This document shows positions 1 to 8,465 of a stretch of 64,000 nt of DNA, piece by piece. This DNA is from Deltaproteobacteria bacterium (lineage in GTDB: Bacteria > Desulfobacterota > Binatia > UBA9968): positions 23,336-87,335 of the forward strand of contig VGTH01000023.1 of the NCBI GenBank assembly GCA_016874755.1. The letters are read 5' to 3'. The notes below the pieces were generated by a model. It had not been told where the DNA came from. It ran no database searches and saw only the letters and a list, made by a program, of their open reading frames with translations. Position 1 is the stretch's first letter; the number at the start of each line of letters is the position of its first letter. A program made the translations under genes and the position numbers.

Positions 1-664
1 AGCCTGGGATGAAGAGGCGCTCGATCTCATGCAGCGCAGCGGCTGCCAGGGGATTCTCATCGGTTTCGAATCGCTGCACATGGACACGCTGCGGCAGATG
101 AAGAAGGGCTTCAACATGCTGCATGGCGGGCCGGCGGCGGCGCTGGCCAATTTGCGCCGGCACAATCTACGTGTCTACGGGACGTTCATATTCGGCTACG
201 ATCACGACACCGCGGAGACCTTCACTCAAGCAGTTGAGTTCGCCAAAGAGCAGGGCCTGTTTATCGCTGCGTTCAATCACATCACGCCGTTTCCCGGCAC
301 GCCGCTGTATCAGAGAATGCAGAAAGAAGGCCGACTCTTGTTCGATCCCTGGTGGTTGGACGAGCGCTACGCCTACAACATGATCCCGTTTCAACCAAAA
401 AATATGTCGCCCGAAGAGCTGGCGGATCATTGCGTCGAAGCGCGCCGCAGCTTTTACTCCTGGCCGAGTATCTTTAAGAGATCGAGCCAGCCGCTGCATC
501 TGCACAGCCCCTATATGCTGGCTAATTTCTTCATCATCAACGCCATGCACCAGTGGGACGTAGAAAGCCGCAACGGGCTGCCGCTGGGCGATCGCAATTG
601 GCATGGGCAACTCATCAAAGCAGACACGAATCGCTACTCCGCTAAACTCGGGGCGTACGCATGA
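1..664 (+). CDS. Radical SAM protein, C-terminal part (5' end outside window)
   Basis: The reading frame is open from the first base of the window, so this is the C-terminal part (about 220 residues) of a longer protein. The segment with GTFIFGYDHDT followed by FNHITPFPGTPLY is typical of the second half of the TIM barrel and the tail of B12-binding-type radical SAM enzymes. The CxxxCxxC cluster motif would lie upstream, outside the window, so the reaction cannot be named. Its stop codon overlaps the start of the next gene (ATGA at 661-664), which implies translational coupling with the GNAT gene. It is the first visible member of a + strand operon running to the GH3 gene at 4255. The family call is fairly sure; the substrate is unknown. 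Confidence 0.8.
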   Translation, partial: AWDEEALDLMQRSGCQGILIGFESLHMDTLRQMKKGFNMLHGGPAAALANLRRHNLRVYGTFIFGYDHDTAETFTQAVEFAKEQGLFIAAFNHITPFPGTPLYQRMQKEGRLLFDPWWLDERYAYNMIPFQPKNMSPEELADHCVEARRSFYSWPSIFKRSSQPLHLHSPYMLANFFIINAMHQWDVESRNGLPLGDRNWHGQLIKADTNRYSAKLGAYA

Positions 665-1851
665 ACCGGTTTGAATTTGGCCTCGCCGAGCCTAGCGATG
701 ATGCCGTGCTGCGCAACTTGATGGCGGCAACGCCCTCGGGTGGCAAGGTGGTTGTCTCTTTTCGGCGCGAGCCGAGTTATTTCGATGCGGCTGTGGTGGA
801 AGGCCCGTTCCGTCAAACCATCGTGGCGCGTGACCGGGAAAGCGGCTGTGTTGCCGCAGTGGGGGACCGCTCCGTGCGCCAGCGTTTTGTCAATGGCGTG
901 CCGACGCCGATCGGTTTTTTGAGCAACTTGAGAATTCTACCGCAGTATCGCAATCAGTCGATTCTAGCGCGCGGCTTTCGTCATCTGCGTTGTTTGCACC
1001 GCGATGGGCGTGCGAGGCTCTATCTCTCGACTATAGCTAAAGGCAACCAGGTCGCGGCATCCGCGCTGACGACCGGCCGCGCTTGTTTGCCGAGGTATCA
1101 CTATGCTGGTGACTACCACACTGCGGTGATCCCGCTTCGAAAGAACCCCCCTTTGAAAAAGGGGGGTAGGGGGGATTCTAACCCTTCGCGCGAAGATCAA
1201 ATCCCCTGCTATCCCCCTTTTTCAAAGGGGGAAGCGGGACGAAACGGCGTATTCGTGCGGGAGGCAAAGCCTGAAGACGTGTCTCGGTTGATCGAATTCT
1301 TGAATCAGTCTGGTCAGGTACGCCAATTCTTTCCGGTGTACGGTGTTGCTGATTTTTTCAGTGCATCAGGTAGTTTTCGCGATTTGCGTGAGAGCGACAT
1401 ACTATTAACCTTTCGTGGCTCCGAGATTGTCGGCACCTTGGCTTGTTGGAACCAAATCGCCTTCCGCCAAACCGTAGTCGAGAGTTACAGTACCGCCGTG
1501 AGTTGGGTGCGGCCATTGGTAAATAGCTGGGCGCAACTGCGCGGCGCAGTGACTTTGCCAAAGGCAGGAGAGCCGTTTCGTTTCGTGAGCGGCGCGCTGC
1601 CGCTGGTGAAAAACGACGATCCGCAAATTTTCGAGCCGCTGCTACAGGCGGCGCGTTCCAATGTAAGCGATCCGCGCGCCGAGTATTTGTTAATCGGCCT
1701 GCACGAGCGCGATCCGTTGCGTCCGGTGGTGGAAAAATATCAAACCACCATCTACTCGGTTGGAGTCTACTATGTTTGCTGGGAAGAGGGTGAGTCTTTG
1801 CGCGCGCAGTTGGACGACCGGCCGCCATACCTGGAGCTTGGGTGCCTCTAA
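661..1851 (+). CDS. GNAT-like acetyltransferase with repeat-derived linker
   Basis: A 396-residue protein that appears to have two GNAT-like halves. Residues about 1-160 contain the IGFLSNLRILPQYRNQ stretch, which resembles the acetyl-CoA-binding strand and loop. A second half begins near residue 197 with VFVREAKPEDVSRLIEF, a typical GNAT N-terminal strand and helix. The halves are joined by about 33 residues encoded by an inserted palindromic repeat (1145-1232), which stays in frame. The start ATG overlaps the upstream stop by 4 bases. The acceptor substrate is unknown. Operon context with a radical SAM protein and a GH3-type amide synthetase suggests modification of a small acid or peptide, but this is inference. 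Confidence 0.65.
   Translation: MNRFEFGLAEPSDDAVLRNLMAATPSGGKVVVSFRREPSYFDAAVVEGPFRQTIVARDRESGCVAAVGDRSVRQRFVNGVPTPIGFLSNLRILPQYRNQSILARGFRHLRCLHRDGRARLYLSTIAKGNQVAASALTTGRACLPRYHYAGDYHTAVIPLRKNPPLKKGGRGDSNPSREDQIPCYPPFSKGEAGRNGVFVREAKPEDVSRLIEFLNQSGQVRQFFPVYGVADFFSASGSFRDLRESDILLTFRGSEIVGTLACWNQIAFRQTVVESYSTAVSWVRPLVNSWAQLRGAVTLPKAGEPFRFVSGALPLVKNDDPQIFEPLLQAARSNVSDPRAEYLLIGLHERDPLRPVVEKYQTTIYSVGVYYVCWEEGESLRAQLDDRPPYLELGCL
1145..1232. repeat. Palindromic repeat inserted in frame in the GNAT gene
   Basis: The arm at 1145-1178 (a C-run, TTTGAAAAA, a G-run) is matched in inverted orientation by 1200-1232. The insert encodes a proline-, lysine- and glycine-rich linker. A second, intergenic copy of the same family lies at 13103-13247. 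Confidence 0.85.
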
Positions 1852-1853
1852 CC

Positions 1854-2591
1854 ATGAGACTCCGCGCGCAGGTAATTCCCATCGCTGAAGTCGCGAGCCG
1901 CCGGCGCGACGAGATGTTCGCGTTGATGGAGCAATACTATGCGGGCATGAAGCGCGAGACTTTCGAGAACGATCTCAGTGAGAAGCAATGGGTCATCGAG
2001 CTCATTGACCAAGGGACACAAGAGTTGCGCGGCTTTTCGACGCAGATGGTGATCGCTGTGGAAGTGCGCGGGCAGCCGATTCGCGCGCTGTTTTCTGGCG
2101 ATACGATCGTCGACCGTGGTTGCTGGGGACAGAGTGTGCTGGCGCAGGCCTGGGGACAGTTGGCTTTGAGCTTGATCGACGACAACTCGCCGCGGGATTT
2201 GTTTTGGTTTCTGATCAGCAAGGGTTACAAGACTTACCGTTATTTGCCGGTATTCTTTCGCGAGTTTTATCCGCGCTTTGACGCCGTCACGCCGGAGTGG
2301 GCGCGGAAAACCATCGACGTGTTGGGAGTGAAAAAATACCCGGCGCTCTACGAGCCGTGGCGCGGCATCGTGCGCGCCGAGCCATCGGGTTGTCGGCTTC
2401 GTCGTGGCGTTGCCGAGCTTGCGGATGCGCGACTGCGCGATCCTCATATTCGATTTTTCAAGGAGCGAAACCCTGGTCACGGTCAGGGCGATGAGCTTTG
2501 TTGCCTCGCGCCGATCACGCGAGAGAACTTTTCGCTCGCGGCGGCGCGACCGCTGCGCGGTGAAGCGGCGGCATGGAGCGCGCTCGGATGA
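1854..2591 (+). CDS. Conserved hypothetical protein in GH3 operon
   Basis: About 245 residues, not recognised. A GTG at 1842 would also open this frame, but the ATG at 1854, three bases after the upstream stop, is the more likely start. Visible features are an acidic, Trp/Phe-rich central region with DLFWFLISKGYKTYRYLP and VFFREFYPRFD, reminiscent of GNAT-fold cores, and a region near residues 175-215 rich in Arg and Cys. No signal peptide or membrane segment is seen. Its TGA overlaps the probable GH3 start (ATGA at 2588-2591). The tight packing with GNAT and GH3 genes suggests a shared pathway, function unknown. Confidence 0.6.
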   Translation: MRLRAQVIPIAEVASRRRDEMFALMEQYYAGMKRETFENDLSEKQWVIELIDQGTQELRGFSTQMVIAVEVRGQPIRALFSGDTIVDRGCWGQSVLAQAWGQLALSLIDDNSPRDLFWFLISKGYKTYRYLPVFFREFYPRFDAVTPEWARKTIDVLGVKKYPALYEPWRGIVRAEPSGCRLRRGVAELADARLRDPHIRFFKERNPGHGQGDELCCLAPITRENFSLAAARPLRGEAAAWSALG

Positions 2592-4255
2592 ACTCGGCGT
2601 ACTGGCTCAACACCGCTTGGATGTGGAAATGCCATGCTGAGCTCAGGCGCTTCCAACGGGCGACCCATGCTGTCGCCCAGGCGCAGGCTCAAGTGTTGCG
2701 CCAGATTGTCCTTCAAAACCGCAATAGCGAATTCGGCCGAACCCATGATTTTGCCGAGATCCGTGCACCCGGCGACTTTCAGCAGCGCGTATCGCTGGCA
2801 ACCTATGACGATTTTCGCCCAGCCATCGGTCGCCTCGCGAATGATTGTAGGGGCAACCCTTGTGGTTGCCCAAACCAGGCGGACAGAGGCTTTCTTACAG
2901 AACAAGAAGTTTTGCTCCTTGAGCCCACCAGCGGCAGCAGCGGCGGCGAAAAATTGATTCCCTACACTGCGCCTCTTCGCGCCGAGTTTCAGTGCGGCAT
3001 CGATGCGTGGATTGCTGATCTCATGGCGTCCTATCCAGACGTGCGCCAGGGCCGCGCCTATTGGTCCATCTCTCCGGCGCTGGGACCGTCGCGCAAGACG
3101 CCGAGCGGGATTCCGATCGGCTTTGACGACGACACCGCCTATTTGGGAGTGGCCGAGTGCTGGGCCATGAAGCGGCTGCTCGCCGTGCCACCGGAGCTGG
3201 CAAAGGTGAGCGACCTGGAGGAATTTCGCTATCAAACGCTGCTACACTTGTTGGCCGCGGATGATCTGGTTTTGATTTCCATATGGAGTCCGACTTTCTT
3301 GACGGCTCTGTTATCCCAGCTCGACAGCGGCGCCGAGCGCTTGTGTGCGGATTTGCACGCCGCCTTGGCAACAAACAAAACGGGCCGACAAGAACGGGCC
3401 GACGAGGTTGCTGTCATCCTGAGCGCGAATCAATCGCCGACTTGGAAGCTCCGGCGTATTTGGCCGCGGCTCGCGTTGATTAGCTGCTGGGCCGACGGAG
3501 CGTCGGCACGCTACGCAAAAGAGTTGCAGCAACTGTTTCGGCACGTCGCGATCCAACCCAAGGGACTGTTGGCTACCGAAGCGTTCGTGTCGTTCCCATT
3601 GGCCGGTCGAAAGGGTGCCGTGTTGGCGCTGCGCTCGCACTTTTTCGAATTTCTCGACGCGCATGGAGAAATGAAGCTGGCACATCAACTGGAAGAGGGT
3701 GGTTACTACCAAGTCGTGGTCACAACCGGCGGCGGACTCTATCGCTATCGATTGGGTGACATGGTCGAGGTTGTCGGTTTTGAAAATCAATGTCCGCTGC
3801 TTCGCTTTGTCGGCCGCGCCGATCGGGTCAGCGATCTAGTCGGCGAAAAACTCGACGAGATGCATGTGCGTGCGGTGCTCGACCAGGTGTTTGCTCGCCA
3901 TGGGGTAGCTCCGAGTTTCTCGATGCTCGTGCCCGTAGACAACGGCGTGCGCCGTTATCGGCTCTATTTGCAGGGAATTGTGTTAACTGCTGGCCAGATC
4001 AGACACCTGACAGAGGAGATCGAGACCGGATTCGACGGCAATCCCTACTATCGCTACGCGGTTCGAATCGGGCAGCTCTCGAGACTTCAAGTGCGGGTCT
4101 TACCGCCAAGCGCGGCCTCGGCCTGGTCGTTGTACGAGCGCGAATGTTTGACGCGGGGCCAAAAGCTCGGCGACATCAAGCCGACGGTGATGCATAATTG
4201 GCCGGGGTGGGCGGAAAGATTTGAGGCGTTGACGCCATCGGTCGCTCCGAAGTAA
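2588..4255 (+). CDS. GH3 auxin-responsive-promoter-family acyl-amide synthetase
   Basis: About 555 residues, the normal length for the GH3 family, whose plant members adenylate carboxylic acids and conjugate them to amino acids. The P-loop-like ATP motif LLLEPTSGSSGGEKLIPYT is clear near residues 114-132. Downstream signatures include LLATEAFVSFP, then GGLYRYRLGDMVEVVGF, then FVGRADRVSDLVGEKLDE, all characteristic of GH3 adenylating enzymes. An ATG at 2573 is possible, but the ATG at 2588, overlapping the upstream stop, fits operon coupling better. A short palindromic repeat at 2851-2871 adds about 12 residues ahead of the ATP motif. Bacterial GH3 homologues exist but their substrates are largely unassigned, so acid and amine partners are unknown here. 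Confidence 0.88.
   Translation: MNSAYWLNTAWMWKCHAELRRFQRATHAVAQAQAQVLRQIVLQNRNSEFGRTHDFAEIRAPGDFQQRVSLATYDDFRPAIGRLANDCRGNPCGCPNQADRGFLTEQEVLLLEPTSGSSGGEKLIPYTAPLRAEFQCGIDAWIADLMASYPDVRQGRAYWSISPALGPSRKTPSGIPIGFDDDTAYLGVAECWAMKRLLAVPPELAKVSDLEEFRYQTLLHLLAADDLVLISIWSPTFLTALLSQLDSGAERLCADLHAALATNKTGRQERADEVAVILSANQSPTWKLRRIWPRLALISCWADGASARYAKELQQLFRHVAIQPKGLLATEAFVSFPLAGRKGAVLALRSHFFEFLDAHGEMKLAHQLEEGGYYQVVVTTGGGLYRYRLGDMVEVVGFENQCPLLRFVGRADRVSDLVGEKLDEMHVRAVLDQVFARHGVAPSFSMLVPVDNGVRRYRLYLQGIVLTAGQIRHLTEEIETGFDGNPYYRYAVRIGQLSRLQVRVLPPSAASAWSLYERECLTRGQKLGDIKPTVMHNWPGWAERFEALTPSVAPK
2851..2871. repeat. GGGCAACC palindrome inside the GH3 gene
   Basis: The 8-base arms GGGCAACC and GGTTGCCC are separated by CTTGT. 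Twenty bases are identical to an intergenic copy at 57013-57032. The insertion is in frame and encodes residues GNPCGCP. Confidence 0.85.
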
Positions 4256-4307
4256 TGATTTGGTTAGAAGGCGTTGCGGCACGGCGCACCCTACGAAGAG
4301 TTGCGCA

Positions 4308-4328
4308 GGGCGGGTCTCAGACCCGCCC
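4308..4328. repeat. GGGCGGGT palindromic repeat
   Basis: Arms GGGCGGGT and ACCCGCCC around a 5-base loop in the gap after the GH3 gene. A related copy with longer arms is at 10140-10160. It could also act as a hairpin terminator, but no T-run follows. Confidence 0.7.
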
Positions 4329-4394
4329 CTACAAATTGATTAACTCTGCGAGCTCAGGGTCTCTGCGCAAGACATTCCGAAAGGAGCGACTATC

Positions 4395-5381
4395 ATGGGA
4401 CACATGATGAATGGCAAATGGGTCGACGACGACACGATTCCGGCCGATGCGAAGGGCGCGTTCGTGCGCGCCGATTCGCAGTTTCGTAGCTGGGTCACCG
4501 CCGACGGCAGTGCTGGCCCATCGGGTAGCGCGGGGTTCAAAGCCGAGCCAGGGCGCTATCATCTTTTCGTCTCGTACAATTGTCCCTGGGCGCACCGCAC
4601 GATTATTTTTCGCAAGCTGAAAAAATTGGAAAACGTGATCAGTCTGTCGCTGGCCGACAAGCCCAAGGCCCACGGCTGGGCTTATTCCGAAACGATTGAC
4701 GACTTTACGACGGCGGCTGACGGTGTCTTTCGGTTGTCACAGGTCTATGCCGCCGCAGATCGCAACTATACCGGCAAGGTTACGGTGCCGACGTTGTGGG
4801 ACCGCGAGAAGCGGACTATCGTCAATAACGAGTCGTCGGAAGTCGTCCGCATGCTCAACTCCGGCTTCGCCGCGCATACCGACGTGAGCTACGATTTCTA
4901 TCCCGCTGACCTACGTCCAGAGATCGACCGCATCAACGATTTCGTCTACGGCCATTTCAACAACGGCGTCTATCGCACAGGCTTCGCGCGCAGCCAAGAG
5001 GCGTACAATGAAGCGGTAAAGAAAGTTTTCGTCTGCTTGGACCAGATGGAACAGTGGTTAGGCGAGCGGCGCTATCTCGCCGGCGATCGCATCACCGAAG
5101 CCGACTGGCGTGCCTTTCCGACGCTGCTGCGCTTCGACCTGGTTTACTACAGCCACTTCAAGTGCAATTTGAAGCGCGTGCAGGACTATCCGAATCTCGC
5201 CAACTACCTGCGCGAGCTGTACCAGTGGCCGGGCATCAAAGACACGTTGGATTTGGAAGAAACCAAGAAAGGCTATTACGGCCAGCGCAATGTGAATCCG
5301 ACTGGAATTGTGCCGTTAGGACCGGACGTGAGCCATCTAGAAGCGCCGCATGATCGCGGGCTTTTGGGGGGTAAGAGTTAG
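4395..5381 (+). CDS. yqjG: Glutathionyl-hydroquinone reductase (YqjG/ECM4 family)
   Basis: A 328-residue glutathione-S-transferase-like protein of the xi class, which removes glutathione from glutathionyl-hydroquinones. The signature YNCPWAHR places the catalytic cysteine at residue 63, where E. coli YqjG has it. The thioredoxin-like N-terminal domain is followed by VPTLWDREKRTIVNNESSEVVRML and an all-helical C-terminal domain with YLAGDRITEADWRAFPTL. A clear AAAGGAG ribosome-binding site lies at 4379-4385, ten bases before the ATG. It stands alone on the + strand. Presence of this enzyme implies a low-molecular-weight thiol such as glutathione and quinone metabolism. Confidence 0.93.
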   Translation: MGHMMNGKWVDDDTIPADAKGAFVRADSQFRSWVTADGSAGPSGSAGFKAEPGRYHLFVSYNCPWAHRTIIFRKLKKLENVISLSLADKPKAHGWAYSETIDDFTTAADGVFRLSQVYAAADRNYTGKVTVPTLWDREKRTIVNNESSEVVRMLNSGFAAHTDVSYDFYPADLRPEIDRINDFVYGHFNNGVYRTGFARSQEAYNEAVKKVFVCLDQMEQWLGERRYLAGDRITEADWRAFPTLLRFDLVYYSHFKCNLKRVQDYPNLANYLRELYQWPGIKDTLDLEETKKGYYGQRNVNPTGIVPLGPDVSHLEAPHDRGLLGGKS

Positions 5382-5480
5382 AAGAGCGATTAACCACAAA
5401 GAGCCCGGCGCAGCGCAGCCGCAATCAAAGATTGGCTGCAAAAAACGCATAACACGCAAAACTGGGAGAGGGGATACTCG

Positions 5481-5556
5481 CCACGAAGGACACGAAGATA
5501 AGAGAAGAAATTTAAAAAGTCTTCTCCGAACTTCGTGTCCTTCGTGCCCTTCGTGG
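5481..5556. repeat. CACGAAG-type palindromic repeat, copy 1
   Basis: Left arm CCACGAAGGACACGAAG (5481-5497) and right arm CTTCGTGTCCTTCGTG onward (5531-5556) form an imperfect hairpin between two convergent genes. Two more copies are at 57439-57518 and 59027-59110. Confidence 0.85.
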
Positions 5557-5594
5557 TGAACAAGTCCCAGCGGACGTTTTTGCAAATCTTCGGG

Positions 5595-6014
5595 TTAGAT
5601 TCGATTGACCGTCTGCGGGCCGACTTTTTCGATGTTGACCCGGATGATCACGCGCTTTTCGTCCTGCATCTGGTTCTTGCAAGCTTCCCAATCTTTGTGC
5701 TCGCCGCGCACTTGCCTGTACCAATAGATTAACGTGTCCATGGCCGCCGGCAAATCGATGATCTCGGCGGTGCCATGGATCTGGACGAATTTCGAGCCGC
5801 TGTATTGTTCGCCGAAGATGAGCATCGAGACGCGCGGGTCGCGGCGGATGTGTTTGATTTTGTAGGTTGTGCCGCGAGAGGTGATGATGACGCGGCCTTG
5901 CTCGTCAATGCCCGGCGTGACGAAGGTCATCTGCGGCCAGCCGTCCTTCTGGCGCACGGCGATGCAGGCGCGGTGGTTGGTTTTTAGGAAATTCTGCGCG
6001 TCGGCGATTTGCAT
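5595..6014 (-). CDS. Pyridoxamine 5'-phosphate oxidase-like (PPOX) FMN/F420-binding protein
   Basis: A 139-residue split-barrel protein. MQIADAQNFLKTNHRACIAVRQKDGWPQMTFVTPG is the typical first strand pair, RGTTYKIKHIRRDPRVSMLIFGE is the cofactor-binding strand region, and a C-terminal strand with RVIIRVNIEKVGP closes the barrel. It resembles F420- or FMN-dependent PPOX oxidoreductases of unknown substrate. A GGGGGAAAA sequence just upstream serves as ribosome-binding site. A paralogue with the same domain order lies at 24198-24626. It is monocistronic here, convergent with yqjG. Cofactor choice cannot be told from the sequence. Confidence 0.82.
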   Translation of the reverse strand: MQIADAQNFLKTNHRACIAVRQKDGWPQMTFVTPGIDEQGRVIITSRGTTYKIKHIRRDPRVSMLIFGEQYSGSKFVQIHGTAEIIDLPAAMDTLIYWYRQVRGEHKDWEACKNQMQDEKRVIIRVNIEKVGPQTVNRI

Positions 6015-6048
6015 TTTTCCCCCGTAAATTCTTGGCTCACAGTGGTTC

Positions 6049-6130
6049 GGAGCCCTTCAAAAAGTCAGGGCGAACGGACCAAGCAAAACCCGGTTAAGAA
6101 ATCCGTTCATGCTGAGCCTGTCGAAGCATG
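6049..6130. repeat. Palindromic repeat of the GCTGAGCCTGTCGAAG type
   Basis: CCGTTCATGCTGAGCCTGTCGAAGCATG sits at the right end (6103-6130) and a degenerate inverted partner (AGGGCGAACGG) at 6067-6077. The sequence type is a very common interspersed repeat in bacterial genomes. Confidence 0.7.
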
Positions 6131-6135
6131 TTGCT

Positions 6136-6375
6136 TTAGCCGTGGCCATTGGTGCCCCAAGTCCGCCCGTTGATCCACATCTTTGCTAACTCCAAAGCGT
6201 ACGCATCCGCCTTTTCTTGGTTGTCAAAGGTCCCGCGCCGCCGGCCGAAGATGGGAATGCGCTTTTCCTTTTTCTTCTCGAAGAAAACAATGGTCGCGCG
6301 CGGGATCCAATCGCCGTGACGATCTTGTTCGGCGTCGAATTCGACCCGGTAGCCGCGGTAGTTGCGAGAACGCAT
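6136..6375 (-). CDS. Small conserved hypothetical protein
   Basis: A 79-residue, basic, soluble protein that I do not recognise. Visible features are an N-terminal RNYRGYRVEFDAEQD strand pattern, a central lysine-rich stretch FFEKKKEKRIPIFGRRR and a C-terminal helix ending WINGRTWGTNG. No signal peptide, membrane segment or cysteine motif is seen. No good ribosome-binding site precedes the ATG at 6375. It lies between two repeat-bearing gaps, and the upstream gap (6376-6495) holds a further palindrome. Codon pattern and length make it a plausible real gene, but not certainly so. Confidence 0.5.
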   Translation of the reverse strand: MRSRNYRGYRVEFDAEQDRHGDWIPRATIVFFEKKKEKRIPIFGRRRGTFDNQEKADAYALELAKMWINGRTWGTNGHG

Positions 6376-6390
6376 TTTCGGTCAAACGAT

Positions 6391-6494
6391 GAAACACGGA
6401 AAACGGAAAGCGGAAACTGTAACCTTTCGCAGCAACCGAACAACGCTGCCATGCCGAAAATTCTGTTTTCCGCTTTCCGCGTTTCCGCGTTTTC
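6391..6494. repeat. GGAAAACGGAAAGCGGAAA palindromic repeat
   Basis: Left arm 6391-6417 is rich in CGGAAA units. Right arm 6465-6494 carries the inverted TTTCCG units. It fills the gap between a dehydrogenase stop and the small gene upstream. Confidence 0.75.
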
Positions 6495-6495
6495 T

Positions 6496-7326
6496 TCAGA
6501 TGCTTACCTTGCCGCCGTTCAACTTGATTCCTAGCTGCGCCAGCGCTTCGACGACCGGAATCTCCGCGCCGAGTGCTTTACCGACGTCGGCTGCTAGTGG
6601 CAGGTCTTTGTCATACAGATTGGTGCCGGGGTTGAACTTGATCTCGTTGCCGTCGAGCTCGTAGCGGCCTTCCCAGCGGTCGAGCACGTGGGCGGAGCGG
6701 GTTTTTTGCATGAGATCGAGCGCGGCCTTGGCGCTGATGCCGCCGGCTTTGGCGATCTGCAAGGCTTCCCAGACAATGAGTGCTTCGGAGGCCGTCACCA
6801 TGTTCTTGTAAAGCTTGGTGACGTTGCCGCAGCCGAGCGGGCCCATGTGGACGACGTCTTTGGACATGTTTTTCAGGTGCGGCTTGGCGCGTTCGAAAAA
6901 CGGCTTTTGTCCGCCGACGAGAAAGGTCAAGCCGCCCTCGCGCACCACGCGCGGCACTGCGGTCATGCAGGCGTCGATGACGTTGACGCGCTTGTCGGCG
7001 GCGGCTTCGGCGACTTTCTTAGTCGTCGTCGGCCGGATGGTGCTGTGCAGCAAGACCAAGGAGCCGGGCGCGGCGCCTTCAAGAACGCCGTTGGCGCCCA
7101 GACAGCAATCGATGACATCTTGGTCGGTGCGCACGACCACATCGATGATGGTGCTCGCCACCGCTACTTCTTTGGCGGAGTTTAGCGGTGTGGCGCCTTC
7201 CGCTTTCGCGCCTTCTTGCGCTTTGGCCGCGATATCAAAAGAGACAGCGGGGACGTTGGCGAGTTTTAAACGCGACAGTAATGCGGTGCCCATGGCTCCG
7301 GTGCCGACGAATCCGATTTTTTCCAT
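6496..7326 (-). CDS. NAD(P)-dependent 3-hydroxyisobutyrate dehydrogenase-family oxidoreductase
   Basis: A 276-residue beta-hydroxyacid dehydrogenase. The Rossmann motif GFVGTGAMG is at residues 5-13, the substrate loop appears as DACMTAVPRVVREGGLTFLVGG, and the conserved catalytic lysine region as GCGNVTKLYKNM. The length is slightly short of the usual 290-300 residues. A strong AGGAGG ribosome-binding site precedes the ATG. It is followed on the same strand by catabolic genes only after a gap; upstream (8407 downwards) lies an LLM monooxygenase transcribed toward it, so both may belong to one operon. Oxidation of a small beta-hydroxyacid is expected from the family; the exact acid is unknown. 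Confidence 0.88.
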   Translation of the reverse strand: MEKIGFVGTGAMGTALLSRLKLANVPAVSFDIAAKAQEGAKAEGATPLNSAKEVAVASTIIDVVVRTDQDVIDCCLGANGVLEGAAPGSLVLLHSTIRPTTTKKVAEAAADKRVNVIDACMTAVPRVVREGGLTFLVGGQKPFFERAKPHLKNMSKDVVHMGPLGCGNVTKLYKNMVTASEALIVWEALQIAKAGGISAKAALDLMQKTRSAHVLDRWEGRYELDGNEIKFNPGTNLYDKDLPLAADVGKALGAEIPVVEALAQLGIKLNGGKVSI

Positions 7327-7393
7327 AGAATCCTCCTACGTCGATGAGTGTTTCGTATTCATGAGAATCTGTGCAAGTGACAATCGTGGTGAA

Positions 7394-8407
7394 TCATGTT
7401 TTCGCGAGTACAGGCATCACTTCCTTGATAAATAATTCCATCGAGTTGGTGTATTCCGCGGGCGACAAATCGCCGAAGGCGAACTGTCCGACCAGATAGT
7501 TGGTTCCCGCTTGGCTCATTTCGTCTTGAATGAATTCGAGAATCGTCGCCGGGCTGCCGGCGCAGCCTTGGCCGACTTCGCGCAACTTGTCATACTCTGC
7601 CGGCCGTTGATGCACCGGGCCGCGCCCGCCGCGAAGATGGGATAAAAAGTTAAAGCTCTGGTGCCAACGTGGATAGGCGCGGCGCGCGATGGCGGCAGCT
7701 TTCTCGTCGGTTTCGGCGACAAAGATGAAACGGCCCAGGCCGACCAGCGGCGCTTTCTTGTCAGCCGGCTGCGCTTGGCGCCAGACCTCGCGAAAGCGAT
7801 CGGTAAACTCGCGCGTCTTATCCGCCGGATCGAGGCTGACGATATTCAATCCCTGGCGGGCGGCGCGTTCGGCGCTGACCGGCGAGTGCACGCCATACCA
7901 AACGGGCGGATGCGGTTTCTGATACGGCGGGATCTCCATCGGCACATCGTCGATTTTGAAAAAATCTCCCTTGAAGTCGAGGCGTTTATTGGTCAGACCG
8001 CGCATGATCAATTCCAGGCCCTCAACGTACATTAATTCTGCTTTGGAAGGATCGTTGCCGTACAGGGCTGCTTCGATCTGCGAAGCGCCGCGGCCAAAGC
8101 CGATATCCAAGCGACCGCAGCTGATCTGATCGAGCATGCAAATTTCTTCGATCAAACGAATCGGATGATAGAGCGGCAGCGCGTAAACCAACGGCCCGAA
8201 GCGTAGCCGCTTGGTGCGCTGTGCCACTGCCGCAAGAAACACGCTCGGCGACGGCGCCATGCCCAGCGGCGTCGAGTGGTGCTCGGCGACGTGGTACGCG
8301 TAGAAGCCTGCGCGCTCGTAGAGCTCAATGAGCTTGAGGCGCTCCTCATAGTACTCGTGCAGAGGAAGATTGTTGCGATCGAGATGGTCGAAAATTCCAA
8401 ATTTCAT
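7394..8407 (-). CDS. LLM-class flavin-dependent monooxygenase (module A)
   Basis: A 337-residue luciferase-like protein. The N-terminal MKFGIFDHLDRN strand, the YHVAEHHSTPLGMAPSPSVFLAA segment (the EHH motif of the bacterial luciferase family) and LDIGFGRGAS are diagnostic. FMNH2 or F420 is the usual cofactor of this family, so it needs a reductase partner; the flavodoxin-like protein at 9567-10058 is a candidate. It sits in a minus-strand run with an amidohydrolase and a racemase-like protein. A second LLM protein lies in module B (23144-24133), of a different subgroup. Substrate unknown. Confidence 0.88.
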   Translation of the reverse strand: MKFGIFDHLDRNNLPLHEYYEERLKLIELYERAGFYAYHVAEHHSTPLGMAPSPSVFLAAVAQRTKRLRFGPLVYALPLYHPIRLIEEICMLDQISCGRLDIGFGRGASQIEAALYGNDPSKAELMYVEGLELIMRGLTNKRLDFKGDFFKIDDVPMEIPPYQKPHPPVWYGVHSPVSAERAARQGLNIVSLDPADKTREFTDRFREVWRQAQPADKKAPLVGLGRFIFVAETDEKAAAIARRAYPRWHQSFNFLSHLRGGRGPVHQRPAEYDKLREVGQGCAGSPATILEFIQDEMSQAGTNYLVGQFAFGDLSPAEYTNSMELFIKEVMPVLAKT

Positions 8408-8465
8408 ACCAGGCCGGATATATCGTGAATCGAGCGAAAATCAAAGCCGCGCGAGCCCGTTCGCC

